Of a DNA stretch of 34,717 nt, positions 1 through 8,059 are shown in pieces. Each line of letters begins with the position of its first letter. Within the stretch, counting starts at the first letter, position 1. The position numbers were made by a program, and so were the translations under genes. The stretch is from contig JAAHGS010000057.1 of the NCBI GenBank assembly GCA_010692645.1, forward strand, positions 1 to 34,717, read 5' to 3'. Under the pieces are notes generated by a model. The model ran no database searches. It was given only the letters and a program-made list of their open reading frames with translations, and was not told where the DNA came from. Source of the DNA: Symploca sp. SIO2E9. Lineage in GTDB: Bacteria > Cyanobacteriota > Cyanobacteriia > Cyanobacteriales > Coleofasciculaceae.

Positions 1-181
1 CCTCTTCCCCCTCTCCCCCTCTCCCCCTCCCCCCATCTCCGCGTCTCCCCCTCTCCCCGTCTCCCCCTCCCCCCGTCTCCCCGTCTCCCCCTCCCCCCAT
101 CTCCGCGTCTCCCCCTCCCCCCATCTCCGCGTCTCCCCATCTCCGCGTCTCCCCCTCCCCCCGAGCCATCCCCCCCTGCTC
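1..181. repeat. C-rich (G-rich on the minus strand) minisatellite
   Basis: The stretch is built almost entirely from CCCCTC, CCCCAT and CCGCGTCT blocks in imperfect tandem and runs off the left window edge. Its right end carries CCCCGAGCCATCCCCCC. The reverse complement of that motif also occurs twice in the G-rich array inside the glycosyltransferase gene near 11740-11825, so both belong to one dispersed minisatellite family. The array ends about 13 bp from the stop codon of the SWIM-protein gene. No coding role is visible here. Confidence 0.85.
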
Positions 182-193
182 GATTGGAAGTCC

Positions 194-1030
194 TTAATCC
201 TCTCGATTTAGTGCCGAGATCATCGCCTGCTGCGTCACACTCTGATAAACTCCCTTCAAATATTGCATCACTCCCTCATCAGCAGTTGCCAGGGGAATCT
301 TCCCTAAGACATCGAGTACACTGCGGTCATCTACTGGTGGCGCAATTACAACCAGCGAAGGATCTAATGGCTCATAGTATTGCCAAAATTGCTCAAGATC
401 AATAGGAAGCTGCCGATTCTGCTGTTCAGATTCTGAATTTTTGATTACTTTAGTACTCTGATTTTCCCCTGCGGCGCTGGTTCCCTGTACAATAGTTCCC
501 GTACTTCTGAGCTGACGAAGTTGATCAAGAACTTTTTCTTTAGTGCGTCCCCGCAATTGGAACAAAACAAAGGGTTCCTCACTAAAGCGATTGCCCAATT
601 CATAGTAAACTGCAGCAATATGCTTGCATGGGTTTTTAGGGTCAGGGCAGCTACAACGAGAATGTACTTCCGGGAGTGTGAAAGGAAATAAACTCAAACC
701 ACTGGCAGTAAAGACTTCCTCTATGTTGTGCGGCATCTCTCCTGCTAATAGCTGCGCTGAATAAATCGCTTGCTGGGACATAGTTTCTACCACAAAATCC
801 CAGTCTTCATCAGTGAAAGGATCAATGGAAATGGAAAGTTCATAAGGTTCGGGAGCTGTACCTTGTACCTTCGCCACTACCTCTGAGCCTTGAAATTCAA
901 TGCTGAGAATGTTGCCTTCTTTAGCATACTGGCGTCCCCTTTCCAAACGCTTCTTAAAGCGATAGGAATTGAGCAAATCGTTCCATCGCTGCACCCACCA
1001 TTCTTGGGCTTCGATTTCGTAGTTAGTCAT
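194..1030 (-). CDS. SWIM zinc-finger domain protein
   Basis: The product is a soluble protein of about 278 residues with a SWIM-type zinc-finger signature, CxC followed by CxH. In the frame starting at 1042 the ligands are Cys130, Cys132, Cys139 and His141, in SRCSCPDPKNPCKHIAAVYY. SWIM domains are zinc-binding modules implicated in DNA or protein binding. In bacteria they often accompany SNF2-type helicases, but no such partner lies inside the window. I prefer the ATG at 1030 (MTNYEIEAQEWW) over the upstream TTG at 1042. The C-terminal 100 residues show no domain I recognise. The gene is followed closely by the minisatellite at the window start. Family assignment is confident; the biological role is not known from sequence. 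Confidence 0.85.
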   Translation of the reverse strand: MTNYEIEAQEWWVQRWNDLLNSYRFKKRLERGRQYAKEGNILSIEFQGSEVVAKVQGTAPEPYELSISIDPFTDEDWDFVVETMSQQAIYSAQLLAGEMPHNIEEVFTASGLSLFPFTLPEVHSRCSCPDPKNPCKHIAAVYYELGNRFSEEPFVLFQLRGRTKEKVLDQLRQLRSTGTIVQGTSAAGENQSTKVIKNSESEQQNRQLPIDLEQFWQYYEPLDPSLVVIAPPVDDRSVLDVLGKIPLATADEGVMQYLKGVYQSVTQQAMISALNRED

Positions 1031-1105
1031 ATCTTTTCCCAAAAGTATGTGTAATCATCTAAAACCTATAATCTAACACCTAATATCTAAAACCTTATTG
1101 TTAAA

Positions 1106-1861
1106 TTATTGCCGTTCAGATACTAAGAGTGTCCCTTTGTTTCCACGAGTTATCCGAAGTTCTTGATCCAGATAAAGGATTTCTAAGCTACCTCTCGGTG
1201 ATCTATTCATGGTGAAAGAAACTTCTCCAGTATCTGGATTCATTGCTTTTGGTGGCACTAAACCGAAGATGAGCTTAAAAAAACCGGACATCAACTTTTC
1301 TTGCCAACTTTTCTTTCCAGGCTGGTGCTGCTTGCCAAAAACTGCTTGCCAATCTTTGATATTCATTCCCTCTTGCGGTGCTAGAGTTCCTCCCGTAAAT
1401 TTTACTTGCAACAGTGTATCGCTAATGGGATGACAAACTCCTTGGTTTTTAACAATCCCAGACAGCTTGGGAAAAGATTCATCAATTGTTGTAAACTCGA
1501 CCACAATATCGTGGCTTCGCTGTTGTTTATTTTCTAATAAACGAACAGGTTGTAGAACTCGGTCAATAACCAATTTTAATTGTGTTGGTTGAAACATATT
1601 AAAAGCAAGACGACCTAGGGTATAGGTAAATTTACCATCTGGAAGTTGCTTACCTCCTGGAAAATTGGGCGCGTTAATTAATAACCATTGACTATCAAGA
1701 AGTGTTTCACTACGTGCTGGTGCCGTAGTTGGATTCAGTTGGGTAAGATTATCAATAGCAGCAATTACAGCTTCGTCCTTAGTATTGCCGCCACTAGCAG
1801 CAAGCGCCTGACGCAAAGCTATTTTAGCCGCTTCACATTTTCTCGTATCTACTACTGCCAT
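1106..1861 (-). CDS. PAP/fibrillin family protein
   Basis: A 251-residue protein matching the plastid-lipid-associated protein/fibrillin family. The typical pattern is visible: an N-terminal helical stretch (about residues 5-45), LLDSQWLLINAPNF near residue 55, a beta-rich core, and a C-terminal SLEILYLDQELRITRGNKGTLLV that matches the family's closing motif of a lipid-binding beta-barrel. No signal peptide or membrane helix is seen, so it is probably a peripheral thylakoid or plastoglobule-type protein. It lies 75 bp upstream of the SWIM gene on the same strand and could share a transcript with it. It is divergent from the Rieske oxygenase, with about 137 bp of promoter space between them. 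Confidence 0.85.
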   Translation of the reverse strand: MAVVDTRKCEAAKIALRQALAASGGNTKDEAVIAAIDNLTQLNPTTAPARSETLLDSQWLLINAPNFPGGKQLPDGKFTYTLGRLAFNMFQPTQLKLVIDRVLQPVRLLENKQQRSHDIVVEFTTIDESFPKLSGIVKNQGVCHPISDTLLQVKFTGGTLAPQEGMNIKDWQAVFGKQHQPGKKSWQEKLMSGFFKLIFGLVPPKAMNPDTGEVSFTMNRSPRGSLEILYLDQELRITRGNKGTLLVSERQ

Positions 1862-1998
1862 ATTATTTAAATGTTTAGCTTAAACTGTAGTTACTTTAGA
1901 CCATCAGCTTATTTTCCAACACTTCCCCAACACTACCGTTAAAAACTTGTTACATTTTTGGTGTAGGGAAAACCAAATTCTTGTTTAAGACTTCCGTC

Positions 1999-3444
1999 AT
2001 GTCTAACAGCGTTATACATTCCGAGAATTCTCCGCTTTCAGTAAAATCCCCAATCAGAGCAACAGAAGAACTCCCTGCTGGTGGACTAGACCCAGAACGC
2101 TTTGACTGGCAAGAGGTTTGGTATCCTGTCTATTATGTCGAAGATTTAGACAAGTCTCAACTAACTCGTTTCACTTTACTAGAACAAGATCTTGTGCTTT
2201 GGTGGGACAGAAATCAACAGCAGTGGCGAGCATTTGTAGATAAATGCCCCCATCGTTTAGCTACCCTTTCGGAAGGTAGAATTAACGAGCAAGGATGGCT
2301 AGAATGTCCTTATCATGGCTGGTCTTTTTCTGGAACAGGCAAGTGTGAGCAGATTCCGCAGCAAGTGGCAGGAGCCAAGGCAGAAACTTCTCAACGGGCG
2401 TGCGTAACTTCTCTGCCCACGATAGTGCGTCAAGGACTATTATTCGTCTATCCTGGTTCAGTAGAGAATGCACTCAGGACTAAAGTTCCCATTATTGAAC
2501 CCCTTGAACAAGAACCAGAGGGCTGGATTTGTCTAAATACCTTTCGAGACCTACCCTATGATGCCCTGACTTTGATCGAAAACATCCTCGACTCCAGCCA
2601 TATCCCTTACACCCATCACCGCACCGTCGGCAACCGTGCCAACGTATCTCCTGTAGAATTGGAGATCGTAGAATCAGGCAAGTGGGGTTTTACAGGAACT
2701 TGGGCTCAAGGACCGAGGAAAGGAACTCTAGGCAGGCAGGATACTACTTTCATCGCTCCTGGGCTAGTGTGGCATGACCTAACCTCTAAGCAGTTTGGTA
2801 GAACCCTAACAGTAGTCTATGCAACTCCTATTCGTAAGGGAGAATGTAGGCTTTTTGCCCGCTTTCCTTTCCGGTTCTCTTCAAAATTACCAGGGCTATT
2901 TATCAAACTGACACCGCGCTGGTACTCACACTTGGGGCAAAATGGGGTACTCGAAGATGATCAGATTTTCCTACACTACCAACAACGTTATCTCGAAGCA
3001 CTAGGAGGCAGTGCTAATTTTAACAAAGCTTTTTATTTGCCAACCAAAGCGGATCTTTATGTTTTCCAGTTGCATTCTTGGGTTAATCAATATCATGCCC
3101 AACTCTTTCCAGGAAAAACTCTGCCACCGCCACTTCCTAAGGAAGTTCTGCTTGAGAGATACCATTCCCATACGAAAAAATGCGCTAGTTGCCGTGCTGC
3201 CTTAACCAACTTGCAAAGGTTGAGGATGGGATTAGCTGTGAGCATAGCACTAGTTTGGTTACTACTTCCTTTGCTGGTGTTGATTCAGAGCCAGGTTTCG
3301 ATCATAACTTTTACCATTTTCACCTTGGCTGTTTTAAGCGGCGGCTGTATTTGGTTTGGTTTGGGAAATTTGGAGCGACAGTTTTACCAAGGCAGGGGAA
3401 TCGCACCCCGAAATTTGCCCGAGAAAAAGCGCAAGCATGTATAG
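1999..3444 (+). CDS. Rieske [2Fe-2S] oxygenase, pheophorbide a oxygenase/Tic55-like family
   Basis: The N-terminal half carries a Rieske cluster motif, CPHRL then CPYHGW; counted from the ATG at 1999 the ligands are Cys83, His85, Cys103 and His106. A DSSHIPYTHH segment supplies candidate mononuclear iron ligands, as in ring-hydroxylating oxygenases. The C-terminal region has a PaO-like domain, a CxxC pair (KKCASCRAAL) typical of the PaO/Tic55/ACD1 group, and two hydrophobic helices (about 405-425 and 430-455) that would anchor it to a membrane. Family members oxidise chlorophyll breakdown products or act as redox proteins; the substrate here is unknown. The frame opens at a TTG at 1981, but the ATG at 1999 (MSNSVIHSENSP) is the more natural start. 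The 3' end abuts a repeat element. Confidence 0.9.
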   Translation: MSNSVIHSENSPLSVKSPIRATEELPAGGLDPERFDWQEVWYPVYYVEDLDKSQLTRFTLLEQDLVLWWDRNQQQWRAFVDKCPHRLATLSEGRINEQGWLECPYHGWSFSGTGKCEQIPQQVAGAKAETSQRACVTSLPTIVRQGLLFVYPGSVENALRTKVPIIEPLEQEPEGWICLNTFRDLPYDALTLIENILDSSHIPYTHHRTVGNRANVSPVELEIVESGKWGFTGTWAQGPRKGTLGRQDTTFIAPGLVWHDLTSKQFGRTLTVVYATPIRKGECRLFARFPFRFSSKLPGLFIKLTPRWYSHLGQNGVLEDDQIFLHYQQRYLEALGGSANFNKAFYLPTKADLYVFQLHSWVNQYHAQLFPGKTLPPPLPKEVLLERYHSHTKKCASCRAALTNLQRLRMGLAVSIALVWLLLPLLVLIQSQVSIITFTIFTLAVLSGGCIWFGLGNLERQFYQGRGIAPRNLPEKKRKHV

Positions 3445-3446
3445 TA

Positions 3447-3588
3447 TAGCAACGGACATGTCGGTTAGGACATCCTATTTTGATTTAAAGGGAACTCTTA
3501 ACAGGGAATGGAAAAACTTATCAAGCAAAGGTTTTAGCAATTGTTCTTTACCTGAATTTGTAAACATACCAGCGCGCACTGCTATAAT
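3447..3588. repeat. Composite MITE-like repeat (TATAGCA ends)
   Basis: The left part (about 3447-3495, TATAGCAACGGACATGTCGG onward) matches, as a reverse complement, the right end of the element at 30494-30590. The right part, 3490-3588, is 97/99 identical to 12490-12588. This copy looks like a hybrid of two related elements: it keeps the right terminal repeat (CCAGCGCGCACTGCTATAA) but lacks the matching left terminal repeat present at 12459. It begins within a few bases of the Rieske gene's stop. An open reading frame across it in another frame is not a gene. Confidence 0.8.
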
Positions 3589-3660
3589 TACTTCTTTAAG
3601 TAAGTCATATCGTAAGCAAGCGTTGCGGAGGGTGTTTTTAAACCCCGGAGCAACATCGGC

Positions 3661-3696
3661 TTAGAATCCCCGTTTTTCAAAGCGGGGAGATGTCAA
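3661..3696 (+). repeat. IS200/IS605-type right-end hairpin, no tnpB
   Basis: TTAGAATCCCCG, a short loop, then CGGGGAGATGTCAA form a GC-rich stem-loop. The layout (AGAATCCC, stem, GGGA, TGTCAA) matches the hairpin that follows the tnpB stop at the right end of the window. It lies between the convergent Rieske and CyRepA genes, where it could also act as a terminator. No transposase remains beside it. Confidence 0.65.
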
Positions 3697-3703
3697 CTAT
3701 TCC

Positions 3704-6700
3704 CTATAGCTCAAAACCAAGACAAAGTTGAACACCTTCAACTTCACCCGAACTTACTAAATCATTAGTAATATCCACCTCAACAGAATAATCATTTCGC
3801 CCACCATCACCAATAATTAATGTCTGACTATCACAGTTCAACCAGTACTTAAACACCTCAACCCTACCATCATTAGGACTGAGAAGTTGATAAACTCTAA
3901 CTCGCTTTCTCCCTTGGCTTTCTGTACGGATACATTTGAGTGCAAAGCCAATTTTATCTAAGAAACGTCTAACAATAACAATTGGTGTAGAATTCTTAGC
4001 TATACCAATACCCACCGCCGTTTTAATACCAGAACGATTAGCAAGGGCAAGTGCTGCCATCGCCTGCAAATCCTGATCAGTATTTCTCAATTCTCGCTCT
4101 TTATCTGCCAGTAAAACGGGGATGCCCAAAAGTTCCATGGTGCCAATAATCGCTCCTAATTGGTTGCGATTAAAATCAGGCAAAAATATACTACCATTCC
4201 CAAGCTGAATTAACTTTCTTGCTACTGTAGAATCCCTTTCTGCTAGATATTGACGACCTAAAGTTAGATAATAATGTATTTGTAGTTTTTGATACCAACC
4301 TTGATCATCTTGGGCTACCAGTTGTGCCGTCACAGGAATGCCATAGCGCAGTTTCAATTCTCGCTTGCGCTGAGAACGTCTTTCAGCTAGACTTTTAACC
4401 ATCCGTTTGTTGATGATTTGATATTGGCGATCGCTAATCTCGCTGGCAGAGGCAACAGCGTCACACTCTGCCTGGTAGTTTTGGTTTCTAACAGCAGTAA
4501 TTGCCTCTTTAAGAGAATTAGTTTCTGCTTGAGATTGTTGTTTAAGCGAATTCCCTTGCCGCTTTTTTCCCTGGCTTGAAGAGGTATTAACAACTACTTC
4601 TTTAACTTGATGCCCTTCTGCCACTAACCCTGACAATACAGATTCTCGATAATTAAGCATTGAGGCATTGAATCTAACTGCCATCTTTGCCCAACACATC
4701 AAAGACTCTGCCTGAAAGCTCACATCTAAATCTTCAAGTGCCTCAAAATCCGATTGTTGTAGCAAGCGAATATTGAGTTGAGTGAGGCGATGTCCAGAGG
4801 AAAGTAATGAGGGTATAGAAGTCGAACCATTGCCCACTTTATTAAAGCTGTAAGGTGCCACCCAAATAAACCGAGGAATATTTTCTCGAATTCGCCCTAA
4901 AGCCTGCCTGACACTATTTTCAGCTTGAACTCCTTGAGCAATTGCCCAGACTGAGGTAAAGTGCCTACGAAGATCAATACTCACTCCCGTTTCAATGGCT
5001 GGACTAGTTAAAACAACATCATACTTACCCAAAACTTGGTTAAGATTACTGATGCATCCACAAGCCGGATGATTTGGTTCTGCCAGGGATTCAGAATCGA
5101 TGCGCAGTATTCGGAGTTGAGGAAATTGCTTATTGAGGTATGCTTCTAGATTACGAGTTCCCCATTTACTTTTAGTCTTCTGTGCTGAAAGACAGACAAA
5201 GGGTTTTCCTCCTTCCCTAATATGTGTTTCCAAGTCTCTTACTAATTTATCGGGAGTACTTTCTCCATAGCTATTTACCACCCATGAATCATCTAATTCT
5301 GGCTGCCAATCATTTTCGATAATTAATGGTTGCAGGTTAAATCCTGCTAAATTAAGCAAGTAATCTATAGAAATATCACTTAAATCAGCATCAGCAACAA
5401 ATACCTTCCCCGAACCTCCCAAAGCATTCTGAATTAGATTTTTGAGAGACTTGAGAATAGCAACGCGATTACTCTGACAGGTGCTAGAATTCAACCCATG
5501 CCAAAGGACTTGTTCAACTTCATCAATAATCACTACCCCATCGAACCAGTTGTCAGCACTAAATTGAGCTTGAGAAGACGGATGTAGGGAATCAAGACAA
5601 AGACCATATCCTAATATCTTTCCCTGCGGATGATCAAATACCTCAGTAATATAATTGAGTCCAAAACGCTGGCACAGTGCCTCCACCAATCGCACCCGAT
5701 GCCCTACAACCAAAATCCGCTGCTTGTTTTTGATTGCCTGAGATACGATGCTTTCTAATAGCTGAGTTTTGCCTGTACCTTTAGGGGATTTAATACCTAT
5801 GAGTCTAGCGCTCTCAGGAATAGGCAACTCTGGGATATAACGGCAGTTGAGCCTAATATCAACACGATAGGTTAGCTTCGCTAAAGACTGGGCTTTCCAA
5901 GTATCAAGAGAGTTTGCTCTTTGATAAACCTGCTCAAAAGCACTTTGACCATGAGTAGCAATTAAGTCATCAACTCCTTTACCCAGTTGGGAATTCCAAG
6001 TGATGACTTTAACCTCACAACCGGCTTTACTCAGCAGATATCCTGTTTTTCTAATCGCAGCATTAACTGCCTTGATAGTATTAGGCTTCGAGTCTTGGTC
6101 AAATACAATATAAATCGGTCTGTTTTGGCTAGCTAACTTCTCCAGTTGAGGGATAAGGCGAGAGTTCCCGATGCGATTTCCCTGTTCATCCCTCGGTATC
6201 CGATAGCCACCATGAACTCCGGGAAGAGCAATAGCAATATAACCAGCTGTCAGTAATGCTCCAGCTTTTTTAGCTCCCTCAGTGATACATACAGGAAGTT
6301 TAGGGTGATCAATCACCCACTGCCAGAAACGGAGGTTCTGTTGATCAGAACTAGAAACATCCTGTTCATTTCCTAAACTAGAGCCAGAAAACTCTTCCTC
6401 TGCTGCCCCTACTTCCCCGTAGCGATTGGCGATACACTGCCACAAATGAAGTGGAACTCGCAGGGCAAAGATTCCTGTTGGCTCTTTAGGGGGATGTTCA
6501 TACTTAATCAACTTTTGGGAATCTTTGCTACGACGCGGTTGGCTTGGTTTAAAACAGCCCCAGAGGTCATCTTCACCAGTAAGTAGATCAACCCCTGAAC
6601 ACCACCATCCACCCTGTTGTGTGTGTTCATAACGCTTGAGAATGCGATCGCTAACTCTGCCATCATTACGTCTAGGGATGGCATCAGAGTATAACAGATA

Positions 6701-6793
6701 TTCGGACGGACAAGAGCCTTCGAGAGCAGTAACATTGAGGCTAGTCAGCTGTTTATCAACACAACTGGCTTGCCACTCGAGTAAATGATTCAT
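3704..6793 (-). CDS. CyRepA-like plasmid replication protein (DUF3854, helicase-like)
   Basis: A large protein of about 1029 residues resembling the CyRepA1 family of cyanobacterial replication initiators. Counted from the upstream TTG at 6817, residues 177-203 (CITEGAKKAG...LPGVHG) and 235-247 (IYIVFDQDSKPNT) form the Toprim-like DUF3854 module. A P-loop, GIKSPKGTGKTQ, lies at 341-352, with Walker B GVVIIDEVEQ at 427-436, followed by a helicase-like region. ETGVSIDLRRHF and ENSVRQALGRIRE look like later helicase motifs. The ATG at 6793 (MNHLLEWQASC) is the likely start. No parA/parB, iterons or other plasmid genes are seen nearby and the surroundings are chromosomal, so this may be an integrated or domesticated replicon remnant. 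It is intact, with no frameshift. Confidence 0.8.
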   Translation of the reverse strand: MNHLLEWQASCVDKQLTSLNVTALEGSCPSEYLLYSDAIPRRNDGRVSDRILKRYEHTQQGGWWCSGVDLLTGEDDLWGCFKPSQPRRSKDSQKLIKYEHPPKEPTGIFALRVPLHLWQCIANRYGEVGAAEEEFSGSSLGNEQDVSSSDQQNLRFWQWVIDHPKLPVCITEGAKKAGALLTAGYIAIALPGVHGGYRIPRDEQGNRIGNSRLIPQLEKLASQNRPIYIVFDQDSKPNTIKAVNAAIRKTGYLLSKAGCEVKVITWNSQLGKGVDDLIATHGQSAFEQVYQRANSLDTWKAQSLAKLTYRVDIRLNCRYIPELPIPESARLIGIKSPKGTGKTQLLESIVSQAIKNKQRILVVGHRVRLVEALCQRFGLNYITEVFDHPQGKILGYGLCLDSLHPSSQAQFSADNWFDGVVIIDEVEQVLWHGLNSSTCQSNRVAILKSLKNLIQNALGGSGKVFVADADLSDISIDYLLNLAGFNLQPLIIENDWQPELDDSWVVNSYGESTPDKLVRDLETHIREGGKPFVCLSAQKTKSKWGTRNLEAYLNKQFPQLRILRIDSESLAEPNHPACGCISNLNQVLGKYDVVLTSPAIETGVSIDLRRHFTSVWAIAQGVQAENSVRQALGRIRENIPRFIWVAPYSFNKVGNGSTSIPSLLSSGHRLTQLNIRLLQQSDFEALEDLDVSFQAESLMCWAKMAVRFNASMLNYRESVLSGLVAEGHQVKEVVVNTSSSQGKKRQGNSLKQQSQAETNSLKEAITAVRNQNYQAECDAVASASEISDRQYQIINKRMVKSLAERRSQRKRELKLRYGIPVTAQLVAQDDQGWYQKLQIHYYLTLGRQYLAERDSTVARKLIQLGNGSIFLPDFNRNQLGAIIGTMELLGIPVLLADKERELRNTDQDLQAMAALALANRSGIKTAVGIGIAKNSTPIVIVRRFLDKIGFALKCIRTESQGRKRVRVYQLLSPNDGRVEVFKYWLNCDSQTLIIGDGGRNDYSVEVDITNDLVSSGEVEGVQLCLGFEL

Positions 6794-6928
6794 AGTTTTG
6801 ATTGAAGACTCAAGCAAGGATAACGCTATATATAGGGGTTGATTATTAGATTGTAGTTTAGATAACGCTACCTGTGAAATTAACTTTGATCAGAGCGAAA
6901 GCCCATTCTACCCTAATTTCGCGATAAA

Positions 6929-8020
6929 TTAGTCGATAAGTTCACTTGGTCGATAAACAGCACCGACACTATGATCACGATTGATTTCAATCACTAGGTC
7001 TACCAAACTAGGATTTTTAGTTAGAGGCGTAATAAATAGTTCTGGGTGGAGTGCTTTCCAAAAATACTTGACAAAATCACTTATTTGTGAGTTATTCATC
7101 CCTGATTTGCCAGTAGCAATCATTTGCTGTTCAGCCTGGAGTCGCCATTGTAAACTGAAGCGATAGTCAATGGGGTAAAGAATTATCAATCGGTCTAATT
7201 TTTCCCACAAAGGTAGATAATGCTTGAGTTGCTCATTCATGTCGTGAGCAAATAATCGATCATCAGGGCTATCAATTGGTGTTGGCATTGAACTATTAAA
7301 CAGTGCTAGCTCAATTGGTCTGACCCCAACAAACCAGCCTTCAAACAGTACAATATCAATATTTGTAACTAGATCTGGAGTAGTGCGATCGCCAGCACCT
7401 ACCCAAGCAGACTTATCAAAGCGAGGCACAAGACATTGCTGCTTACCGTTAGTAGAGCGCAGTTGTTCTAATAGCTCGATGCCCAACTCCAAATCATGAG
7501 TTCCCGGCGGTCCTCGCCAAATCAAACGAGGATCCTGTTGTTGAAGGCGTTGTCGCTCTTGATAAGTTTTGTAAAGGTCATCTAAGGAAAGACTAAGAGT
7601 GCGGTAACCTAAATGAGCCAGAATCAGACTTAAGATAGCTGCTAGGGTAGTTTTTCCAGTTCCCTGTACACCTAATATCCCCTGAATCAAAGGACGTCCC
7701 AGCTCCTGTTTCCACGAAGCTAGTTGCAGTGCTAAGGGCAGCCACAGGTTCCATAAAGATAAAAGAGTTAGGGTTCTAACTTGCTCGTTGGTAGTAGCAG
7801 CATGAAAAGCCTTAAGGGAGAGAACTTCTGGATAAACAACCTCGAAGAGATTTCCTCGCGCCTGAATTTTCTCCTCAACATTTGTTGGTGTGATCCCGAA
7901 TGCCTTTGCCTGTTGGGGTACTGCTAATGCTTCACGTGCCAACTGCTGCCACTCAAAAGCCGTTGGCGTTTGTCCTTGTGTCCAGTTATTGAGGATTTGA
8001 CTTAGGGATATTATCGTCAT
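6929..8020 (-). CDS. glyK: D-glycerate 3-kinase
   Basis: A 363-residue P-loop kinase matching plant and cyanobacterial glycerate kinase (GLYK), which phosphorylates D-glycerate to 3-phosphoglycerate in the last step of photorespiration. The Walker A motif GVQGTGKTT is at residues 117-125. SLDDLYKT, the RGPPGTHDLELG motif, VPRFDKSAWVGAGDR and LFEGWFVGVRP follow in the order expected for this family and for related uridine-kinase-fold enzymes. It is a cytosolic protein with no signal peptide. The gene lies between the CyRepA gene and the TRAP-type binding protein, all on the minus strand, but gaps of 39 and more than 100 bp and unrelated functions argue against a functional operon. Confidence 0.92.
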   Translation of the reverse strand: MTIISLSQILNNWTQGQTPTAFEWQQLAREALAVPQQAKAFGITPTNVEEKIQARGNLFEVVYPEVLSLKAFHAATTNEQVRTLTLLSLWNLWLPLALQLASWKQELGRPLIQGILGVQGTGKTTLAAILSLILAHLGYRTLSLSLDDLYKTYQERQRLQQQDPRLIWRGPPGTHDLELGIELLEQLRSTNGKQQCLVPRFDKSAWVGAGDRTTPDLVTNIDIVLFEGWFVGVRPIELALFNSSMPTPIDSPDDRLFAHDMNEQLKHYLPLWEKLDRLIILYPIDYRFSLQWRLQAEQQMIATGKSGMNNSQISDFVKYFWKALHPELFITPLTKNPSLVDLVIEINRDHSVGAVYRPSELID

Positions 8021-8059
8021 TGATTATTAGTTGAATCGCACCTATAGAAAAGATTAGAT

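Noticed and set aside
194-405. Plus-strand frame at 184-405
   Set aside because: It is the shadow of the SWIM-protein gene on the opposite strand.
3356-3664. Open frame after the Rieske gene
   Set aside because: It overlaps the Rieske gene and runs through repeat elements; its sequence has no domain-like pattern.
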